A DNA stretch of 15,858 nucleotides. Origin: JAMLIA01 sp039810005 (GTDB lineage Bacteria; Chloroflexota; Chloroflexia; Thermomicrobiales; CFX8). The stretch is from contig JBDHWD010000073.1 in NCBI GenBank assembly GCA_039810005.1, positions 1 to 15,858 on the forward strand, read 5' to 3'. Positions 12,972-15,858 of this stretch are shown piece after piece. Made by a program: the position numbers and the translations under genes. The notes beneath the pieces were generated by a model. It saw only the letters and a list, made by a program, of their open reading frames with translations, made no database searches and was not told the DNA's origin. The stretch's first letter is position 1. The number at the start of each line of letters is the position of its first letter.

Positions 12972-13730
12972 GTGCGCGGATTCTGGACACTAACCTGGGT
13001 CGAGATGAAGCTGTTCGTTCGCGATCCGTTCGCAACGGTCTTCGCGCTCGTCTTCCCGCTGATCATGCTGCTGGTTCTGGCGGCTGTCTTCGGCGACACA
13101 CCGCCGACCGACAGGGTGAATGGCGAGCTCGTCTTTCGCGGCGTCTCCGGCGACGACTACTATGTGGCTGCGTCGCTCGGCATCGTGGTCGCTGCTATCG
13201 GACTACTGACGCTGCCGGTCCATCTCGCCGCCTACCGCGAGCAGGGCGTCCTGCGTCGGATGCTGGCGTCGTCCGTGCCGACCTGGGCGCTGTTCGGATC
13301 GCAGCTCATCGTCGGGCTGATCGTCTCCATCGTCGGTAGCCTGATCATGATCGGCATCGCTACTGCCATCTACGACACGATGCTGCCCGAAGACCTGCTG
13401 GGCGTGCTCGTCGCCTTCCTGCTGGCGATGCTCTGCTTCTGCGCAATCGGGTTCCTGCTGGCTTCGCTCTTCCCAACAGCCCGCGCTGCGCAGGGGATCG
13501 GGCTGATCCTCTTCTTCGTCGTCTGGATGTTTTCCGGCACCGCGCCACCCCGCGCCGTCCTGCCGGAACCAGCGCGACAATTCGGTAATGCCGAGCCACT
13601 GACTCACGCCGTGATAGCGATTCAGGACCCGTGGTTCGGCTACGGCTGGAACGTCGAGAAGCTCCTGATCGTCGCGGCGGTCACCATCGTTGCCGGCGGG
13701 CTGGCCATCTGGCGCTTCCGCTGGGACTGA
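12972..13730 (+). CDS. ABC-2 type exporter permease (DrrB-like)
   Basis: A 252-residue membrane protein with six predicted helices: FALVFPLIMLLVLAAVFG, VAASLGIVVAAIGLLTLPV, LFGSQLIVGLIVSIVGSLIM, LLGVLVAFLLAMLCFCAIGF, GIGLILFFVVWMFSG and LLIVAAVTIVAGGLAIW. The N-terminal amphipathic stretch before helix one (WVEMKLFVRDPFATVF) and the YREQGVLRRMLASSV coupling loop, which contacts the ATPase, are typical of ABC-2 permeases. It has no extracytoplasmic large domain. The GTG at 12972 has AGGA 7 nt upstream, overlapping the ATPase stop, so the two subunits are made together. It likely forms a homodimer with two ATPase copies in the cytoplasmic membrane. Confidence 0.9.
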   Translation: MRGFWTLTWVEMKLFVRDPFATVFALVFPLIMLLVLAAVFGDTPPTDRVNGELVFRGVSGDDYYVAASLGIVVAAIGLLTLPVHLAAYREQGVLRRMLASSVPTWALFGSQLIVGLIVSIVGSLIMIGIATAIYDTMLPEDLLGVLVAFLLAMLCFCAIGFLLASLFPTARAAQGIGLILFFVVWMFSGTAPPRAVLPEPARQFGNAEPLTHAVIAIQDPWFGYGWNVEKLLIVAAVTIVAGGLAIWRFRWD

Positions 13731-13765
13731 CTTCGGCCTGACAACTGCGAATCCAGCTGAACCGA

Positions 13766-13774
13766 TGGTACGCT
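13766..13774 (+). promoter_or_regulatory. Possible extended -10 promoter before the mutase gene
   Basis: TGGTACGCT has the TGn extension plus TACGCT (13769-13774). The upstream hexamer at 17-bp spacing (TGCGAA) is poor. It lies 43 nt before the mutase ATG and may allow expression separate from the exporter. Confidence 0.35.
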
Positions 13775-13816
13775 CCTCGCGGCAGCGATTGGCCACGGAG
13801 CAGGGAGGCGCGCGTC

Positions 13817-15397
13817 ATGAGCACCAGAGAGAAGTCCGACCAGCGATTCACGACATCGGGCATTGAGATCAAGCCGGTCTATCGGCCCGACGATGTCAGC
13901 AGTGATCCGGCGCCAGACCCCGGCACATTCCCGTACACGCGCGGCCCCTATCCGACGATGTATCGCGGTCGGCTGTGGACGATGCGCCAGTACGCCGGCT
14001 TCGCCTCGGCGGAAGAGACGAACAAGCGCTTCAAGCTGCTGCTGGAACGTGGCCAGACCGGCCTTTCCTGCGCCTTCGATCTGCCGACCCAGCTTGGCCT
14101 CGATGCCGACGACCAGCGCGCGCAAGCCGAGGTCGGTCTCGTTGGCGTCTCGATCTCGACGCTGGACGACATGCGTCGGCTGTTCAACGACATCAGGCTC
14201 GATCAGGTGACGACGTCGATGACGATCAATGCGCCGGCGTCGATTCTGCTGCTGATGTACCAGATCGTCGGCGAGGAGCAGGGCGCAGACCTGACGAAGC
14301 TGGGCGGCACGATCCAGAATGACATCCTCAAGGAGTACGCCGCGCGCGGCACCTACATTTTCCCACCGCGCCCATCGATGCGACTTGTGACCGACACGTT
14401 CCAGTACTGCTCGGAAACCCTGCCGAGCTGGAACACGATCTCGATCTCCGGCTACCACATCCGTGAGGCCGGCTCGTCATCGGTGCAGGAGGTGGCGTTC
14501 ACGCTGGCGAACGGCATCGCCTACGTGCAGGCGGCGCTGGATGCGGGACTCGATGTCGATGACTTCGCGCCACGGCTGTCGTTCTTTTTCAACGCGCACA
14601 ACGGCTTCCTCGAAGAGGTCGCCAAGTACCGCGCCGCACGGCGGATGTGGGCGAACATCATGCGCGACCGCTTCGGCGCGCAGAGTTCAAAGTCGCTGAT
14701 GCTGCGCTTCCACACCCAGACCGGCGGCTCGACGCTGACCGCTCAGCAGCCGCTGAACAACGTTGTCCGCGTCACGATCCAGGCGCTCTCGGCGGTGCTG
14801 GGCGGCACGCAGTCGCTGCACACGAACGGCTACGACGAGGCGCTCTCGCTGCCGACCGCCGAGGCGGCGACGCTGGCATTACGCACGCAACAGATCATTG
14901 CCCACGAGGCGGGCGTCGTTGAGACTGCCGATCCGCTGGCCGGCTCCTACGTCGTCGAGGCGCTGACCGACGAGATCGAGCGCCACGCTTACGAGCTGAT
15001 GGGCGACATCGAAGCGATGGGCGGCGCGGTCGCGGCGATCGAGAGTGGCTTCATGCAGGACCAGATCGCCGACACGGCCTACCGCTGGGAGCAGGCGATC
15101 GACAGCGGCGAGCGCATTATCGTCGGCGTCAATTACCAGCGTGAAGAGGATGAGAGCGGCGTGCCGCTGCACCACATCGATCAGGAACTCGTGAAGCGCC
15201 AGATCGAGCGCACCTGGCTCTACAAGGAAGACCACGCCTCGGTCGAGCTGGACATCGCCCTGCGCCGCGTCGGCGCAGCCGCCCGCTCAACAACGAATCT
15301 GCTGCCAGTGATGCGCGAGGCGTTGCTGGTCGGCGCAACGCTCGGCCAGATCTGCGATGTGTTGCGGCGGGAGTGGGGGGAGTATCGGCCGGGGTGA
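13817..15397 (+). CDS. Methylmalonyl-CoA mutase, large (catalytic) subunit
   Basis: A 526-residue protein covering only the acyl-CoA-binding TIM barrel of the B12-dependent mutases. The N-terminal part has TRGPYPTMYRGRLWTMRQYAGF, AFDLPTQLGLD, GTIQNDILKEY, YIFPPRPSMR and SISGYHIREAG, all hallmarks. Aligned from memory with P. shermanii mutase, Y59 of RQYAGF matches Tyr89, R177 of AARGTY matches Arg207, and H214 of GYH matches His244. Tyr plus Arg at the first two positions marks methylmalonyl-CoA specificity, whereas isobutyryl-CoA mutase has Phe and Gln. The C-terminus ends at LGQICDVLRREWGEY, where fused enzymes would continue into the B12-binding domain with DxHxxG; that domain is absent here, so a separate small subunit is needed. 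It converts (R)-methylmalonyl-CoA to succinyl-CoA. GGGAGG precedes the ATG. The epimerase lies upstream, beyond the exporter. Confidence 0.94.
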   Translation: MSTREKSDQRFTTSGIEIKPVYRPDDVSSDPAPDPGTFPYTRGPYPTMYRGRLWTMRQYAGFASAEETNKRFKLLLERGQTGLSCAFDLPTQLGLDADDQRAQAEVGLVGVSISTLDDMRRLFNDIRLDQVTTSMTINAPASILLLMYQIVGEEQGADLTKLGGTIQNDILKEYAARGTYIFPPRPSMRLVTDTFQYCSETLPSWNTISISGYHIREAGSSSVQEVAFTLANGIAYVQAALDAGLDVDDFAPRLSFFFNAHNGFLEEVAKYRAARRMWANIMRDRFGAQSSKSLMLRFHTQTGGSTLTAQQPLNNVVRVTIQALSAVLGGTQSLHTNGYDEALSLPTAEAATLALRTQQIIAHEAGVVETADPLAGSYVVEALTDEIERHAYELMGDIEAMGGAVAAIESGFMQDQIADTAYRWEQAIDSGERIIVGVNYQREEDESGVPLHHIDQELVKRQIERTWLYKEDHASVELDIALRRVGAAARSTTNLLPVMREALLVGATLGQICDVLRREWGEYRPG

Positions 15398-15572
15398 CCT
15401 CACCCTCCCCGGCCCTCGCGGCCCAGAGGGCACCCCGCCCGTGGGGAGAGGGAGGGTGTCCTGATGCTGACGGGGTGGCTACCGTGAAGGCGACAAGCCG
15501 TCGGGCATTTGCCCAAACACGTTCGCCAATGACACCCCCTCTCCTGTGAGGAGAGGGGGTTGGGGGGTGAGG
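15398..15572. repeat. Composite inverted-repeat element between convergent genes
   Basis: The outer ends CCTCACCCTCCC (15398-15409) and GGGGGGTGAGG (15562-15572) are complementary at nearly every position. Inside lie GGGTGTC (15454-15460) facing GACACCC (15531-15537), a local hairpin CACCCTCCC/GGGAGGGTG (15401-15409 and 15450-15458), GCCCTC/GAGGGC (15412-15417 and 15426-15431), and the perfect 11-bp hairpin listed next. It starts right after the mutase stop and ends 5 bp before the facing gene's stop, so it may also end both transcripts. It looks like two facing copies of a dispersed repeat. Confidence 0.65.
15534..15560. terminator. Perfect 11-bp hairpin, repeat-derived, possible bidirectional terminator
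   Basis: ACCCCCTCTCC (15534-15544), loop TGTGA, GGAGAGGGGGT (15550-15560). The stem is perfect and very GC-rich. It sits between the convergent mutase gene and the minus-strand gene ending at 15577. No T-run follows on either strand. Its core is shared with the hairpin at 2246-2272. Confidence 0.5.
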
Positions 15573-15576
15573 TCCT

Positions 15577-15858
15577 TTACGGCACGTCGATCGTGATCGG
15601 CGCGGGGCCGGGGATGACGCGGCCGTAGGACTCGGCGTGCAGCGTCAGGGTTGTGGCGCCGGGGTCGATCGGCAGCTCAAAGCGCGAGACGCTCTCGCCA
15701 GCTTCAAGGCCGCCCTTGCCATCTTCGGCCATGCCCATTGAGCCGCCGATCGGCACGAAGGAGTTGCCCAGATCATCGGTCAGTGTCTGGCCTTCCGGCG
15801 TCGGTCCGCCGAGCGTAATCGTGCGATCACCCGGCTCGCCAGTGTTCCGGATGATGAC
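15577..15858 (-). CDS. C-terminal end of a probable secreted beta-sandwich protein (DUF4352-like)
   Basis: The minus-strand frame is open from the right window edge to a TAA at 15579-15577, giving 93 residues of a gene whose start lies outside. It starts VIIRNTGEPGDRTITLGG and has LTDDLGNSFVPIGG and LEAGESVSRFELPIDPGATT, ending ITIDVP. Alternating strands, the NTG early on, a central D-D-x-G-N-x-[FY]-x-P and a late E-x-G-E-S-x-x-x-F-x-[LV]-P pattern recall immunoglobulin-like DUF4352 domains of exported lipoproteins. No cysteines or membrane segments are seen here. Codon use matches the neighbours. The fold call is inference from pattern; function is unknown. It converges on the mutase gene across the composite repeat. 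Confidence 0.7.
   Translation of the reverse strand, partial: VIIRNTGEPGDRTITLGGPTPEGQTLTDDLGNSFVPIGGSMGMAEDGKGGLEAGESVSRFELPIDPGATTLTLHAESYGRVIPGPAPITIDVP

Noticed and set aside
13640..14458. 272-codon open frame antisense to the mutase and permease ends
   Set aside because: Crosses two real genes and an intergenic promoter; no motif or start signal.
1..15858. CRISPR array, tRNA, rRNA, IS transposase or prophage genes
   Set aside because: None seen by eye; no regularly spaced direct repeats, no transposase or phage motifs. Short tRNA-like folds would need a dedicated search.

Overview
This is a GC-rich bacterial chromosomal window with dense, mostly ordinary genes. The codon bias, the repeat types (CCCTCTCC/GGAGAGGG hairpins and CTGTCATTTC/GAGATGACAG inverted repeats between genes), a single-domain methylmalonyl-CoA mutase large subunit and a Gram-positive-type LexA operator next to dinB together suggest Chloroflexota, perhaps the Thermomicrobia. 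That placement is inference from gene style; no rRNA or other decisive marker is present. I see no phage, IS transposase, CRISPR array, tRNA or rRNA.

Layout. 1-431 (minus): signal peptide and I9 propeptide of an S8 (subtilisin-like) peptidase that runs off the left edge. 792-2234 (plus): metal-dependent amidohydrolase. 2330-3844 (plus): glutamyl-tRNA synthetase. 3845-4175: gap with a 106-bp MITE-like inverted repeat and a strong hairpin. 4176-5273 (minus): FAD-dependent DAO-family oxidoreductase. 5336-5983 (minus): sigma-70-like regulator. 6127-6384 (minus): small zinc-ribbon protein. 6390-7604 (minus): DinB, DNA polymerase IV. 7822-8592 (plus): calcineurin-like phosphoesterase. 8700-11958 (plus): mreD, PBP2 (mrdA) and a methylmalonyl-CoA epimerase-like VOC protein. 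12044-13730 (plus): ABC-2 type exporter ATPase and permease. 13817-15397 (plus): methylmalonyl-CoA mutase large subunit. 15398-15572: composite inverted repeat. 15577-15858 (minus): C-terminal end of a probable secreted or lipoprotein beta-sandwich protein.

How genes work together. The best-supported regulatory unit is dinB. It has a near-consensus promoter (TTGACA-N17-TACTAT on the minus strand) with a 16-bp perfect palindrome holding GAAC-N4-GTTC, the core of the Gram-positive LexA box, just after the predicted transcription start. The zinc-ribbon gene follows dinB with its Shine-Dalgarno inside the last two dinB codons, so a translesion polymerase and a small unknown zinc-ribbon protein appear to be made together as an SOS unit. 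A sigma-like gene lies downstream on the same strand behind a structured leader.

mreD and mrdA overlap by 8 bp and form a cell-elongation pair without mreB, mreC or rodA next to them. The epimerase starts 30 bp after mrdA. The epimerase and the mutase are two steps of the propionyl-CoA to succinyl-CoA route, but an exporter operon separates them and the mutase lacks a B12-binding domain, so its small subunit must be encoded elsewhere.

Most of the window is housekeeping. The points most worth following up are the dinB/zinc-ribbon SOS unit, the sigma-like gene and its leader, the possible leaderless mini-ORF before mreD, and the amidohydrolase with Gln in place of the usual catalytic Glu.
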